From contig CAXNLE010000002.1 in the NCBI GenBank assembly GCA_964203235.1, forward strand, positions 248,001 through 312,000: 64,000 bases of DNA, in the 5' to 3' direction. Every line of letters begins with the position of its first letter. The first letter of the stretch is position 1. The notes under the pieces were generated by a model. It made no database searches, was not told the origin of the DNA, and worked only from the letters and a program-made list of their open reading frames with translations. The position numbers and the translations under genes were made by a program. Of this stretch, positions 8,089 through 17,694 are shown one piece after another. This DNA is from BACL27 sp964203235. GTDB taxonomy: Bacteria > Actinomycetota > Acidimicrobiia > Acidimicrobiales > Ilumatobacteraceae.

Positions 8089-8677
8089 CGTCTTCTCCTT
8101 TGTTTTTTTCGTTTTGCTCATGCTTGTCATTTGACTTCTTGTCTGAACTTTGGCGATCATCGTCATCATCATCATTTTCGCCTTCACCATTCCGACTTTT
8201 ACCAGCACCAAGAATGTTTTTAACTTGTACATCGTTTATTATTCGACCGTCAAGCAATCGCGCCCGAAACTCGACAATTCGTGTCGCCGAAACCAGGTCA
8301 ACTTGAACTTGGTCTGAACTCTTTTGCAGCGAACTATAGGTAAACCCTGCAGAAGGATTCACATTCATGACCTTGAGACTTTCACCGTCTTTTTGCACAA
8401 CGATTACGCCAATACGGGCGATTTCATATTCGCTGGTCTCGGCAGAGGATGTGCCTGTGACCATCGACTTAGCGGTTGAAGTCGTTGTACTTGGGGCTGG
8501 AAGTGTTGCGTTTGTCGATTTGCTCGCCGTTGCGACTAGTGCAAATGCCGGTACCGATCCGTCAACGACACTTGTATCGGTGAGTGCGCGAGTATTGACC
8601 GCAAATGCGAGACCGCCTGCCGCTAAAACAGCAACGAATGAAACTGTTGTGGCTACTGATGTTTTCATAACATTCAA
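8078..8677 (-). CDS. Exported protein with highly acidic tail, function unknown
   Basis: A 199-residue protein with an N-terminal signal or anchor (about 5-27, TSVATTVSFVAVLAAGGLAFA). A Thr/Ser-rich linker follows, then a small domain of about 80 residues with beta-strand character (RIGVIVVQKDGESLKVM, TRIVEFRARLLDGRI), and a charged tail of about 45 residues with runs of Asp (DDDDDD and a terminal DDDD) mixed with Lys/Glu/Asn. I cannot place the central domain in a family; the acidic tail resembles those of some exported PepSY-type proteins. It is the first gene of the leftward operon and lies back to back with a two-component system (123-base gap), which may sense or control it. Confidence 0.7.
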   Translation of the reverse strand: MNVMKTSVATTVSFVAVLAAGGLAFAVNTRALTDTSVVDGSVPAFALVATASKSTNATLPAPSTTTSTAKSMVTGTSSAETSEYEIARIGVIVVQKDGESLKVMNVNPSAGFTYSSLQKSSDQVQVDLVSATRIVEFRARLLDGRIINDVQVKNILGAGKSRNGEGENDDDDDDRQSSDKKSNDKHEQNEKNKGEDDDD

Positions 8678-8800
8678 CCTAGTGAGTGCTTAGTAAATGG
8701 CCAGCCAAGCGATATCCAAGATTCATCCAATTTTCGATGATTTAAGGCTTTTGAACTCATCTTTTGTGCGAACGATTGAATTACAGATGACAATGTAAAT

Positions 8801-9460
8801 GTGCATGTATTAGTTGTTGAAGATGACCAGGCGATTGCATCATCATTGACACTCGGTTTGCAATCTGCAGGAATGACGGTGACACATGTAGCTACAGGAA
8901 GACAGGCGGTTGAAGAATCGCAATACGATTTGATGCTTCTAGATATCGGCTTGCCTGACTTTGATGGATTCGAAGTGTGCCGCCGAGTCAGATTGACTTC
9001 GCAAGTGCCAATAATTATGTTGACCGCGAGAGCCGATGAAATAGATCGCGTTTTTGGACTTGAATCAGGTGCCGATGATTATGTTGCAAAGCCATTTGGT
9101 TTGCGCGAGCTAATTGCGAGAATTCGCGCCGTGACTCGCCGAATAACACCACAAGAGTCGGCTACGTCGACAACAGTGATCGGCGATCTGACAATTGATT
9201 CAGCCACACGAAGAGTCACGATTGCTGGTGCAGAAATTGAACTAACAACAAAAGAATTTGATCTGCTCGAATATCTGACCAGAGAGCCAGGGGTCGTTTA
9301 CCGACGCAACGACATTCTCGAAACCGTTTGGGACACTGAATGGTACGGACCAACAAAAACGCTTGACGCACACATTGCCGCTTTGCGAAAGAAACTAGGG
9401 CACCCTGAATGGGTAATCGCGATACGCGGTGTTGGTTTTAGATTTGAAATGACATCGTGA
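8801..9460 (+). CDS. OmpR/PhoB-family response regulator
   Basis: A 219-residue DNA-binding response regulator. The receiver domain (1-115) has the acidic pair EDD at 7-9, the phosphoacceptor Asp48 in LLDIGLPDFDG, the switch threonine in MLTARAD and the lysine in VAKPF. The C-terminal winged helix (about 125-219) shows LTTKEFDLLEYL and the final HIAALRKKLG / IRGVGFRFE typical of OmpR. The start codon is GTG. It overlaps the sensor kinase by four bases. The divergent position suggests that it regulates the redox/exported-protein operon on the other strand; no operator repeats are clear enough to name. Confidence 0.93.
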   Translation: MHVLVVEDDQAIASSLTLGLQSAGMTVTHVATGRQAVEESQYDLMLLDIGLPDFDGFEVCRRVRLTSQVPIIMLTARADEIDRVFGLESGADDYVAKPFGLRELIARIRAVTRRITPQESATSTTVIGDLTIDSATRRVTIAGAEIELTTKEFDLLEYLTREPGVVYRRNDILETVWDTEWYGPTKTLDAHIAALRKKLGHPEWVIAIRGVGFRFEMTS

Positions 9461-10857
9461 AATTCAGATTTTTAGCCGTCATAGTTGGCGTCGTCTTGCT
9501 CGTGCTGGCCGCTCATGATGTGCCACTGGCAATGCATATTTCACAAATCGAGCGAGATCGACTGATAACAACCCTTGAAAGGGATGCGTATGTGCTCAGT
9601 GGACGAGTCAATGCAATCATGGCGACTGATGCCGACGCATTGAGAGTCCAAACGATTGCCCTGCTTGATCAATTCTCGACGACGAACGATGCAACCGCAG
9701 TGATCACCGACAAAAATGGATATCTACTTGCGTCGACATCAGGCAATGATCTTGCCGGTGAAGATTACGCAACTCGCCCTGAAATCAATTCGGCACTATT
9801 TGGCAGGTTTACATCGGGTGTGCGTAGTTCAAGCACTATTGGCGAGGACTTGATTTATGTTGCAGTGCCAATAGCCTCAGGCAACTCAGTTCTTGGAGTT
9901 GTGCGACTTACTTACCCAAAAAGCATAATTGATGCACGTGTCGCTGATCGAGTGCGCTCAATTGTCATGGCTGCAGGTGTTTCAGTTGCAATGGCTGTGT
10001 TAGCAGCTTTTTTGCTCGCGTCGGTAATATCTCGGCCGTTAACAAACTTGCGAAACGCCACTGATCGCTTCGCGCACGGGGATATGTCAACGCAAGTTGA
10101 CGAACAAGGAACAAACGAAACTAGGCAACTAGCACGCTCATTTAATGCGATGGCAGATCGAGTGCGAAGCATGTTGAACATGCAACGATCTTTTGCGGGA
10201 AATGCAGCGCACCAAATTCGCACGCCGCTCACGGCGTTGCGTCTGCGCCTTGAACAAGCAAGTGACTCGATTGAGAAATCTCCCGTAGTTTCGCGCGATC
10301 ATATTGAAGCGGCGCTGAACGAAACCGATCGCCTAACGAATTTGACGGAGCAACTTTTACGACTTGCTCGCACAGAAGGTGCTGTTCTTCAACTAACGAT
10401 TGTCGATGTGAACAATGTGCTAAACGAACTGTGTGACCAATGGTCGTTTCTTGCGGCAGAAAATGAAATTGAATTAATCTTCGAACCCACCAAACAATTT
10501 GAATGTCTTACCAACGAACTTGCACTTCGCGAAATAATTGGCAACTACATCGACAACGCTATTGAACACTCACCTCAAAAAACGAAAATAAATGTGATTG
10601 CACAGCGAATGTCAAATCAAGTCGTAGTGACTATCCGCGATCAAGGGCCCGGACTAACGGCCGATCAGCGAGCACACGCATTCGATAGATTCTGGCGAGG
10701 GACGAAAACTAGAGATTCAGCATCTGGGGCGCAAGGCAGTGGACTTGGCCTAGCAATTGCTGCGCAATTAGCCCTTTCAAGCAATATGAATTTAGAACTT
10801 GCGCCATCGCCTACTGGCATCGGTCTTGATGCGATAGTGAGAATAAAAACTAGCTAG
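9457..10857 (+). CDS. Membrane sensor histidine kinase
   Basis: A 466-residue sensor kinase. One membrane helix at about 3-20 and a second at about 168-190 enclose an extracellular sensor of about 145 residues, PAS/CACHE-like by its pattern (AVITDKNGYLLASTSG). A HAMP linker follows (SRPLTNLRNATDRFAHGDM), then the phosphoacceptor His252 in NAAHQIRTPLTALR. The ATPase domain has an N box (EIIGNYIDNAIEHS), a G1 box (DQGPGL) and a G2 box (GSGLGLAIA). The start is GTG, overlapping the regulator stop. Its 3' end runs eight bases into the convergent ABC transporter gene. The signal is unknown. Confidence 0.93.
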   Translation: MKFRFLAVIVGVVLLVLAAHDVPLAMHISQIERDRLITTLERDAYVLSGRVNAIMATDADALRVQTIALLDQFSTTNDATAVITDKNGYLLASTSGNDLAGEDYATRPEINSALFGRFTSGVRSSSTIGEDLIYVAVPIASGNSVLGVVRLTYPKSIIDARVADRVRSIVMAAGVSVAMAVLAAFLLASVISRPLTNLRNATDRFAHGDMSTQVDEQGTNETRQLARSFNAMADRVRSMLNMQRSFAGNAAHQIRTPLTALRLRLEQASDSIEKSPVVSRDHIEAALNETDRLTNLTEQLLRLARTEGAVLQLTIVDVNNVLNELCDQWSFLAAENEIELIFEPTKQFECLTNELALREIIGNYIDNAIEHSPQKTKINVIAQRMSNQVVVTIRDQGPGLTADQRAHAFDRFWRGTKTRDSASGAQGSGLGLAIAAQLALSSNMNLELAPSPTGIGLDAIVRIKTS

Positions 10858-12640
10858 TTATTGAATGCGATTGCGCCCATGCGTTAGCAAGTTGCGCATA
10901 ATGACCATTAAGTGCGAGAAGCTCGCTGTGCGTGCCGAGTTCAGCAATTCGCGCGTCAGCTACAACAGCAATTTTGTCTGCCCGTTGCACCGTTGAAAGT
11001 CGGTGCGCTACAACAATTACTGTTCGACCGACCATTAAACGCTCGAGTGCATGTTCGACTTCGGCCTCAGTGCCCGGGTCAAGATTAGAAGTTGCCTCAT
11101 CAAGGATTAATACAGCGGGGTCAACTAGAGCCGCACGAGCTAGCGCCACCAACTGACGCTCACCTGCCGAAAGTCGACTGCCGCGTTCGCGAACCTGCGT
11201 GTCTAAGCCATCACTGAATTGCGCGAAGTGTTCGGTTGCACCGATCGCGTCAATTGCGGCTTCAATTTCGACATCGGTGGCATTGGCGCGGGCGATACGC
11301 AAGTTGTCGCGGATTGTGCCATTGAATAAAAACCCCTCTTGAGGCACAACGGCGATGCGCTCTCGAAGTGAAGACATTGATGCCATCGTCAAATTGACAC
11401 CACCGAATTCGACCGTGCCGACTTGCGGATCATAAAGACGCGCCATGAGTTTGGCCAGTGTCGACTTGCCGGCCCCAGTCGGCCCGACAAGAGCGAGTTT
11501 TTCACCAACTCCAACTTTGATCGAGACATCGTCGAGTGCCTGATTTTCGGCCCCGGCATAAGTGAACGAGATATTGCTGACCTTGAGTTCGCCAGTTCTC
11601 GGTAGATCGACCGGCGAATGATGCTCGTCGACTTCAGGTTTGGCATCAAGAATTGCAAACAGTTTGTTGAGCGCCGCGCCCGCTGACTGCACGGTGTTGT
11701 ACAACTGCGAAAGTTGCTGCACAGGGTCGAACAAACTTGATAGCAAGAGTACGAAAGCAACAACGGTGCCGAGAGTGACAGTGCCGCGGTGCGCGAACCA
11801 ACCGCCGATGCCGATCATCAAGGCACTTGCTAGCACCCCAGAAAATTCAACGAGCGCGAAATACCAAGTTGAAACACGCACGCTCTTTTCGTGCGCGGCA
11901 AACAACGAACGATTTGAAACTTTGAATTTACTTTTGACTTCATCTTCTTGGGCATAAGCCTGAATCACACGAACCGTTGTGATGCCCTCTTGCAAAGCCG
12001 AGAGATTCGCGCCTACGCGTTCGCGAACCGTCAGATATGCCCGGTTCGAATCGCGTTGAAACTTTATAGATGAAATTACAAGTACGGGCATCACGATTAA
12101 CGCGACAATTGTCAATTGCCAACTGAGAAACAACAATACGACGATTGAAAATACGAGCATCAAAACCGCCGATAAGAACTGCAATAAACCCCATTGCACA
12201 AGTTCTGACATTGATTCGATGTCTGCGGTCATACGAGCAACAAGTACACCAGCTTTGTTGCGATCAAAGAATGCCATTGACTGACGTTGCATCTGGCGAA
12301 AAACTGCGAGCCGCAACAATCGCAAGAACGATTCGCCGGTGCGATTGACGAACACGAACAGCATGCGACCAAACACATAAGTCAACGAAACAACGACCAG
12401 ATACATCACAACCGAAAGATTCAGTGCACCCGTGTCGCGAGCCCTGATGCCAGCATCGATGCCGTGACGCACAATTACTGGTGCCGAAAGTGTCGTTGCC
12501 GTGGTGACCATGACGCAACCAAGGGCGACATACATTGTTTTACGAAACGGTGCTGCCATCTTAAAAACACGACCAAGAATCGTTCGGGCTTGAGCACGGC
12601 TGAGACGATCTTCGTCGCTAACGCCACCGGATTGCCACAT
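10850..12640 (-). CDS. ABC exporter, catalytic half of a heterodimer
   Basis: A 596-residue half-transporter: six helices in an ABC-exporter membrane domain (about 25-330), then the ATPase domain (about 350-590). Walker A is GPTGAGKST, Walker B ends in VLILDEATSNLD with the catalytic glutamate present, and the His switch is VAHRLS. The signature motif is altered (RLSAGERQ instead of LSGGQ). The upstream partner gene has the complementary pattern, so the pair should form an exporter with one consensus and one degenerate ATP site. The gene begins directly after the partner. The substrate is unknown; lipids, peptides and drugs are all possible for this class. Confidence 0.92.
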   Translation of the reverse strand: MWQSGGVSDEDRLSRAQARTILGRVFKMAAPFRKTMYVALGCVMVTTATTLSAPVIVRHGIDAGIRARDTGALNLSVVMYLVVVSLTYVFGRMLFVFVNRTGESFLRLLRLAVFRQMQRQSMAFFDRNKAGVLVARMTADIESMSELVQWGLLQFLSAVLMLVFSIVVLLFLSWQLTIVALIVMPVLVISSIKFQRDSNRAYLTVRERVGANLSALQEGITTVRVIQAYAQEDEVKSKFKVSNRSLFAAHEKSVRVSTWYFALVEFSGVLASALMIGIGGWFAHRGTVTLGTVVAFVLLLSSLFDPVQQLSQLYNTVQSAGAALNKLFAILDAKPEVDEHHSPVDLPRTGELKVSNISFTYAGAENQALDDVSIKVGVGEKLALVGPTGAGKSTLAKLMARLYDPQVGTVEFGGVNLTMASMSSLRERIAVVPQEGFLFNGTIRDNLRIARANATDVEIEAAIDAIGATEHFAQFSDGLDTQVRERGSRLSAGERQLVALARAALVDPAVLILDEATSNLDPGTEAEVEHALERLMVGRTVIVVAHRLSTVQRADKIAVVADARIAELGTHSELLALNGHYAQLANAWAQSHSITS

Positions 12641-12641
12641 G

Positions 12642-14459
12642 TTATTTCACTAACTCTTCTGAGAAATCAGGTGCGGTGTTCTGCATACTGGCGAGCACTT
12701 CTCGGTATCGGGCATTGGTTGCGACAAGATCTTCGTGTTTGCCGATAGCGGCAACTGTCAATTCATCGATGAACACGACTCGTGAGGCAAGAGCAATCGT
12801 GCCGGGTCGATGGGCAATCACAATAGTTGTGCGGCCCGACATCACCGTACGCATCGCGTCACGAATCTCGCCCTCTTTGCTCGGATCAACCGCACTTGTT
12901 GCGTCGTCAAGAATTAAAACTCGAGGATCTGAAATAATCGCGCGTGCTATTGCGATGCGCTGACGTTGACCACCCGAAAGAGAAAACCCGCGCTCGCCGA
13001 TCACCGTGTCGTAACCGTTTGGCAACTGCAAAATAAAATCATGAGCGCCGGCAAGTTTTGCCGCTTTCTCGAGATCGGCTTGGCTGGCGTTGGGCCGCGC
13101 GAACGAAATGTTGCTTTTAACCGAATCGTTGAATAGCACCGTGTCTTCGAATACGACGCCGATTTGCTGGCGCAACTCACGCAGTTTCAGTTTGCGCACG
13201 TCCACTCCGTCTAAATAGACGTGGCCGTTGTTCGTGTCGTAAAAGCGCAACAACAGCCGCGCTACAGTCGACTTGCCCGAAGCGGTCGCACCAACAATTG
13301 CGATTGATTCTCCTGCGGCAATTTCAAGATTAAAATTCTTCAGCACCGGTCGGTCGGCGTCATAGCCAAACTGCACGTGATCGAACTTGACCGCGCCAAG
13401 TTGCTTGCCATTTAGTGAAGGCAAATCACGCACCAATGGCGGGTCGGTGATCTCTGATTTAGTCGACAGCACTTCGTGAATTCGCACGAGTGCCGACGCG
13501 GCACGTTGACCCAAGGCGATGATCATGCCGACATTGCGCAGGGGCCAAACCAAGAGCGTCAGATAAACATTGAACGCCACAAGATCGCCAATTGAGATTT
13601 GGCCGGACAACACGCGGTGACCACCCACGCCGAGAACCCCGACCGCGCCGAGTGCGGGCAAAATATCGATTGCCGGCATAAAATTGCTGCGAATTTTTGC
13701 GGCTTTCATCGACTCGGCGTAAATATCATCAGCCTCTTTTTCAAGTTTGTCAAACTGCACTTGCTCGGCACCGAAACCTTTGACAACCCGCACACCCGAA
13801 ACCGATTCTTCGACGACATTGGCAAGTTGTGCCTGTTCGGCTTGAACCGCGAGCGTGATTTTGTGGATACGACTGCTGAATCTGCGCGCCGAGAGATTGA
13901 CGAATGGCAACGGCGCCATCGCCACAAGCGCCAACACTGGGTCGGTGATAAACAATATTGTTGCGACCGCGAAAATTTGAATCACGTTAGACATCGTGAT
14001 CGGAATCATCACGATGAATCCTTGAATCTGCATCAGATCGCTCGACGCGCGACTCATCAACTGACCAGTTTGTGCTTTGTCGTGATAGCCAATGTTCAAA
14101 TCAAGAACGTGACCAAAAAGTCTCTCTCGCAGCAATGTTTCTGCCCATCGACTTTCGCGAAATGCAACGTATCTTCGAAACCCAGACAAAATACCCGTAA
14201 GCACGCCGAGCCCCGCGATGATCAAAGCCCATTTTAATAACGGTCCATTTTTTTCGATGCCATCGTTGATCGCCAGTTTTGTAACTTGAGGGATTGCTAC
14301 TTTGAATGCCGCCCACGACATGCCGATCAGGCCCCCGATAACTAAATTACGACGCTGATCACGCAACAACCCGCGAAGAAGTTTCCAACCTTCGCTGCGC
14401 TGTGTTTGCTCAATTTCGAGACGCGCAGAGACCTCTGAGTCTGTTTCGCTTACCGACAT
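12642..14459 (-). CDS. ABC exporter, half with degenerate Walker B
   Basis: A 605-residue half-transporter with the membrane domain (about 30-340) and ATPase domain (about 355-600). Walker A is GATASGKST, the signature LSGGQRQR is canonical, but the Walker B end is VLILDDATSAVD, with Asp where the catalytic Glu belongs. This matches the non-catalytic half of heterodimeric exporters such as TM287/288. It ends one base before the partner gene begins, and begins just after the LLM oxidoreductase gene, so all are in one leftward operon. Confidence 0.92.
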   Translation of the reverse strand: MSVSETDSEVSARLEIEQTQRSEGWKLLRGLLRDQRRNLVIGGLIGMSWAAFKVAIPQVTKLAINDGIEKNGPLLKWALIIAGLGVLTGILSGFRRYVAFRESRWAETLLRERLFGHVLDLNIGYHDKAQTGQLMSRASSDLMQIQGFIVMIPITMSNVIQIFAVATILFITDPVLALVAMAPLPFVNLSARRFSSRIHKITLAVQAEQAQLANVVEESVSGVRVVKGFGAEQVQFDKLEKEADDIYAESMKAAKIRSNFMPAIDILPALGAVGVLGVGGHRVLSGQISIGDLVAFNVYLTLLVWPLRNVGMIIALGQRAASALVRIHEVLSTKSEITDPPLVRDLPSLNGKQLGAVKFDHVQFGYDADRPVLKNFNLEIAAGESIAIVGATASGKSTVARLLLRFYDTNNGHVYLDGVDVRKLKLRELRQQIGVVFEDTVLFNDSVKSNISFARPNASQADLEKAAKLAGAHDFILQLPNGYDTVIGERGFSLSGGQRQRIAIARAIISDPRVLILDDATSAVDPSKEGEIRDAMRTVMSGRTTIVIAHRPGTIALASRVVFIDELTVAAIGKHEDLVATNARYREVLASMQNTAPDFSEELVK

Positions 14460-14462
14460 AAA

Positions 14463-15452
14463 TTAACCCGCGGTTGGTGCAAGTGCTTCGGCGCAATCCC
14501 AGAAATTTACTTCTGGGTCAAATGCCACAATTGCTAGCGATGAAGTCGTGACACCGTTATCAAAGTATCTCTTTATTGTCTCACGACATTTTGCAGCGCT
14601 CCCATGAACAAACAATTGATCAACAACTTCATTTGGTATTGCCGCAACTGCACCTTTACGGTCGCCTGCTTTCCAAAGATCCCACATCGGTTGAAGCAAT
14701 TCAGCGCGGCCAAGCCAACGATGAAACTCGGCATATACGGGAACCGTGAGATAAGCCGCTATCAATCGCTTTGCTGACTCGCGAACTAGTTCTGCATTTT
14801 CGCTTGGGCAAACAAAGATACGCGCGACAATTTCGCGCTCACCAGGATTCTGCGATTTTTTTGCTGCGTCATTGACCACGCCAACAACTTTTGTAACATC
14901 ATCTGCCGACAACCAGTTGATTATCGCTCCATCAGCCTCGCGACCGGCGAGTTTTAACATGCCTTCTCGTAAGGCGGCGACCAAAATTTGTGGCTGTTGC
15001 TCTGGTCGAATACCGAGACGAAAACCGTCGATCTTAAAAGTGTCGTATTGCTTGGTGATTTTTTCGCCAGTCAACGCATCTTGTAAAAATCGCACAACAT
15101 CACGAACTTTTTTATAAGGCTCATCAAATGGAATCGCATTCCAACGTTCAACAATCACATTGCTTGACGAACCGATACCGATTGCGAATCTTCCTGGGGC
15201 GGCATCGGCAAGAGTTGCAACACTTTGCGCCATCAATGCTGGCGACCTTGTGTATGCCGGCACGATCGCAGTGCCAAGTCGCAATCGTGGCTCCCATGCG
15301 GCAGCCATCGCGAGTGGAGTAAAGGCATCAGCGCCATCTGATTCTGCAGACCAAATATCCGTGTAGCCAAGGTCAGCAAGTTTTTTATAATTATCACGCT
15401 GTGCGTGTAAATGCCCAGGCAATGGCACCGTCATTCCGGGTCGTTGTTGCAT
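14463..15452 (-). CDS. LLM-class flavin/F420-dependent oxidoreductase
   Basis: A 329-residue luciferase-like monooxygenase-fold protein of the actinobacterial F420-dependent group. The TDIWSAESDGADAFTPLAMA stretch, LGTAIVPAYTRSPALMAQSV and RFAIGIGSSSNVIVERWN are characteristic of these TIM barrels, and the last is a cofactor-binding region. The substrate cannot be predicted. It lies directly after the thioesterase gene (adjacent bases) and just before the ABC exporter pair, in one transcription unit. Confidence 0.88.
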   Translation of the reverse strand: MQQRPGMTVPLPGHLHAQRDNYKKLADLGYTDIWSAESDGADAFTPLAMAAAWEPRLRLGTAIVPAYTRSPALMAQSVATLADAAPGRFAIGIGSSSNVIVERWNAIPFDEPYKKVRDVVRFLQDALTGEKITKQYDTFKIDGFRLGIRPEQQPQILVAALREGMLKLAGREADGAIINWLSADDVTKVVGVVNDAAKKSQNPGEREIVARIFVCPSENAELVRESAKRLIAAYLTVPVYAEFHRWLGRAELLQPMWDLWKAGDRKGAVAAIPNEVVDQLFVHGSAAKCRETIKRYFDNGVTTSSLAIVAFDPEVNFWDCAEALAPTAG

Positions 15453-16256
15453 CTACTTAGTATTCCACTTTCGTGCTTTGCAACTTTGACTGGCGGTCGC
15501 CATGAGCGTGCCATCTTGCGCGAACATGTTTACTCGGCCATGCCCGAATCCACGTTCTATGGCGTCTATATATATGTCAAGTAATACCCATTTTGTCGGT
15601 ACAAGTTTGACAATGCGGATTGTGTTGTCGAGGCTGTTGCCACCCGCGGCGAGACCCAGCGCTTGACCGATCGCCATCGGAACAAAATCTCCGAGAATAC
15701 CAAGCGCAGTTGCGTCGACATCTTCGATTAATGCAGGAATGTGCGCCCACATCACAACATTGCCGTCACTTAGAGACCCATCAAGTTGTGAGATGTGGCG
15801 ACCTTTAACGACGCGTTGTTGCAAAGAATCATGAATTGTGCCGGGCGAATCGTGAATGTGTTGACGCGGCGGAACGTTCTCAGGAGCGGGTACTTCTGGC
15901 ATTTTTACGAACTGGCCAGACGCCTCAAAATCGCGATCGCCAAAAGCGGCATTGACAGTAAGAATTTCGCGGTCGCCAACGCGTGCGACGGCGCGACCTT
16001 GCGTAATCTGCGGACCATTAACGACAAGCGTGACATCTATCTTGACTAGTTCATTTGTTTTAGCAAAAGACAAATACTGCGCTGTTGCCCAAACTAAGTT
16101 ACGTTTTGAAACTGTTTCAAGAGCGCTGATGCACGCGCCGAGACCTGCACCACCAAACAGAAAAGAACCACCAGTTGAAATGCGAAGATCAACAGGCATT
16201 TCGAAACTTAAAGTCTCGCCGACACGATTTAATCCAAGAAAACTACGACTATCCAC
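15453..16256 (-). CDS. Acyl-CoA thioesterase-like double-hotdog protein
   Basis: A 267-residue protein with the TesB-like double-hotdog architecture of actinobacterial thioesterase-family proteins: FLFGGAGLGACISALE in the first half and a C-terminal hotdog ending GRVNMFAQDGTLMATASQSC, the usual end of the family. It probably hydrolyses an acyl-CoA, but the acyl chain cannot be told. It is the first gene of the leftward operon with the LLM oxidoreductase and the ABC exporter; the 47-base gap to the divergent amidase holds both promoters. Confidence 0.8.
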   Translation of the reverse strand: MDSRSFLGLNRVGETLSFEMPVDLRISTGGSFLFGGAGLGACISALETVSKRNLVWATAQYLSFAKTNELVKIDVTLVVNGPQITQGRAVARVGDREILTVNAAFGDRDFEASGQFVKMPEVPAPENVPPRQHIHDSPGTIHDSLQQRVVKGRHISQLDGSLSDGNVVMWAHIPALIEDVDATALGILGDFVPMAIGQALGLAAGGNSLDNTIRIVKLVPTKWVLLDIYIDAIERGFGHGRVNMFAQDGTLMATASQSCKARKWNTK

Positions 16257-16303
16257 TACTTCACTCTAATAAGTTGAAGCGCATTGCAGACTAGTTTTAT
16301 TAT

Positions 16304-17686
16304 ATGACAGATACCCCATGGCACGGCGACGCGGTTTCGCTAGTTGATGCATTTCGAAATGGTGAGCGCTCGCCACTCGAAGAATTGCGCGCGACGTTTG
16401 ATGCGATTTCGCGAAGCAATCTCAATGCGTTTTGTTTTTTAGATCAAGAAGCGGCCGAGCGTGATGCAAAAAACGCCGATACTTCGCTGCCGTTTGGCGG
16501 CGTGCCGTTTGGAGTAAAAGAACTTGACAATGTTGCAGGTTGGCCAGACACTGAGGCATGCATGGTATTTAAAGATCGTGTTGCGAGAACTACCTCTACG
16601 CAAGTGAATCGAATTTGTCGTATCGGTGGCGCAGTGAAAGTTGGTCAGACGAATGCCAGCGAATTTGGTGGCGTAAATCTAACTCGAACGGTTTTGCACG
16701 GCGCTACACATAATCCATGGAAGCACGGTCACACTCCAGGCGGATCTTCTGGTGGCACTGCATCTGCGGTTGCCGGAGGTCTAGTAAGCATTGCAACTGC
16801 TGGCGACGGTGGTGGGTCGATTCGGATTCCGGCTGGGTTCACTGGTTTGCTTGGGTTGAAGGCAACTTTTGGTCGCATTCCACGCGGGCCAGGTGCATCA
16901 AACGGAAACCTGACAACAGTTACTGGTTGTTTGTCGCGAAGCGTGCGCGATACCGCGCGATGGTTTGATGTCGTCAACGGGCACGAAGCGCACGACCCGT
17001 TGAGTTTGCCAAAAGTTTCTGGATGGGAAGCCGGACTCGGAAGCGTTGCAACAAAAGGTTTGCGCGTTGCAGTAGTTTCAAACTTTGGCGGAGGCGTTGT
17101 TTCGCCAGCGATGTGGGAAGTTATTGAGCGCGCCGCTGAAAACTTGATTGCAGTGGCTGGTCTGAAACGGCGCGAATCGGTTGATTTCTCGTTGCCACGA
17201 CTTGGTGCGGCGTGGTCAATAACTGGCTCTGTGGCAATTCGAAATGCGCTCAAAGACCATTGGCCAGCCTGCGCTGATCAATTGACGCCCGAAATTCGTT
17301 ACGGCCAAAAAATGACCGAAAATCTTTACGGTTCAGAAGCACGCGGAAAGTTCGAAAAGCGACGCATTGAGTTAAACAACAGCATGGCGCGAATATTTAG
17401 TGAAGTCGATTTAGTTATCACAGCGACCAACCCCGACATCGCATTTAATGCTGAAGGTCCGTTGCCAGATACTTTTGGTGGGCTCGTGGCTGGAGCTAGT
17501 AACAACGGAGTGTTGACGATTCCTGCAAATATCTATGGCAACCCTGGCATCTCGGTGCCAGTTGGTTTAGTTGATGGTCTACCAGTTGGCATGCAAATCA
17601 TGGCGAGACATTTCGAAGAGCCGCTACTTCTCGAATTAGCCCTCGCTGTCGAGCGCACTCAACCCTGGCCACTCGTAGCCCCATAA
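16304..17686 (+). CDS. Amidase signature family hydrolase
   Basis: A 460-residue amidase-signature enzyme. The Ser-cisSer-Lys triad is visible: the lysine in GGVPFGVKEL (about residue 72), the cis-serine in TPGGSSGGTASAVAGG and the nucleophile serine in GDGGGSIRIPAGF. The C-terminus NPGISVPVGLVDGLPVGMQI is typical of the family. It hydrolyses an amide such as those of aryl or aliphatic amides. A GatA role is unlikely, since gatB and gatC are absent here and the C-terminus is of the stand-alone type. It is followed after eight bases by an acyltransferase. Confidence 0.9.
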   Translation: MTDTPWHGDAVSLVDAFRNGERSPLEELRATFDAISRSNLNAFCFLDQEAAERDAKNADTSLPFGGVPFGVKELDNVAGWPDTEACMVFKDRVARTTSTQVNRICRIGGAVKVGQTNASEFGGVNLTRTVLHGATHNPWKHGHTPGGSSGGTASAVAGGLVSIATAGDGGGSIRIPAGFTGLLGLKATFGRIPRGPGASNGNLTTVTGCLSRSVRDTARWFDVVNGHEAHDPLSLPKVSGWEAGLGSVATKGLRVAVVSNFGGGVVSPAMWEVIERAAENLIAVAGLKRRESVDFSLPRLGAAWSITGSVAIRNALKDHWPACADQLTPEIRYGQKMTENLYGSEARGKFEKRRIELNNSMARIFSEVDLVITATNPDIAFNAEGPLPDTFGGLVAGASNNGVLTIPANIYGNPGISVPVGLVDGLPVGMQIMARHFEEPLLLELALAVERTQPWPLVAP

Positions 17687-17694
17687 CTTCTCAG

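Noticed and set aside
13599..14237. Long forward-strand frame of 212 codons opposite the ABC exporter gene
   Set aside because: It is His/Arg/Asn-rich with no domain and lies fully antisense to a gene with clear exporter motifs.
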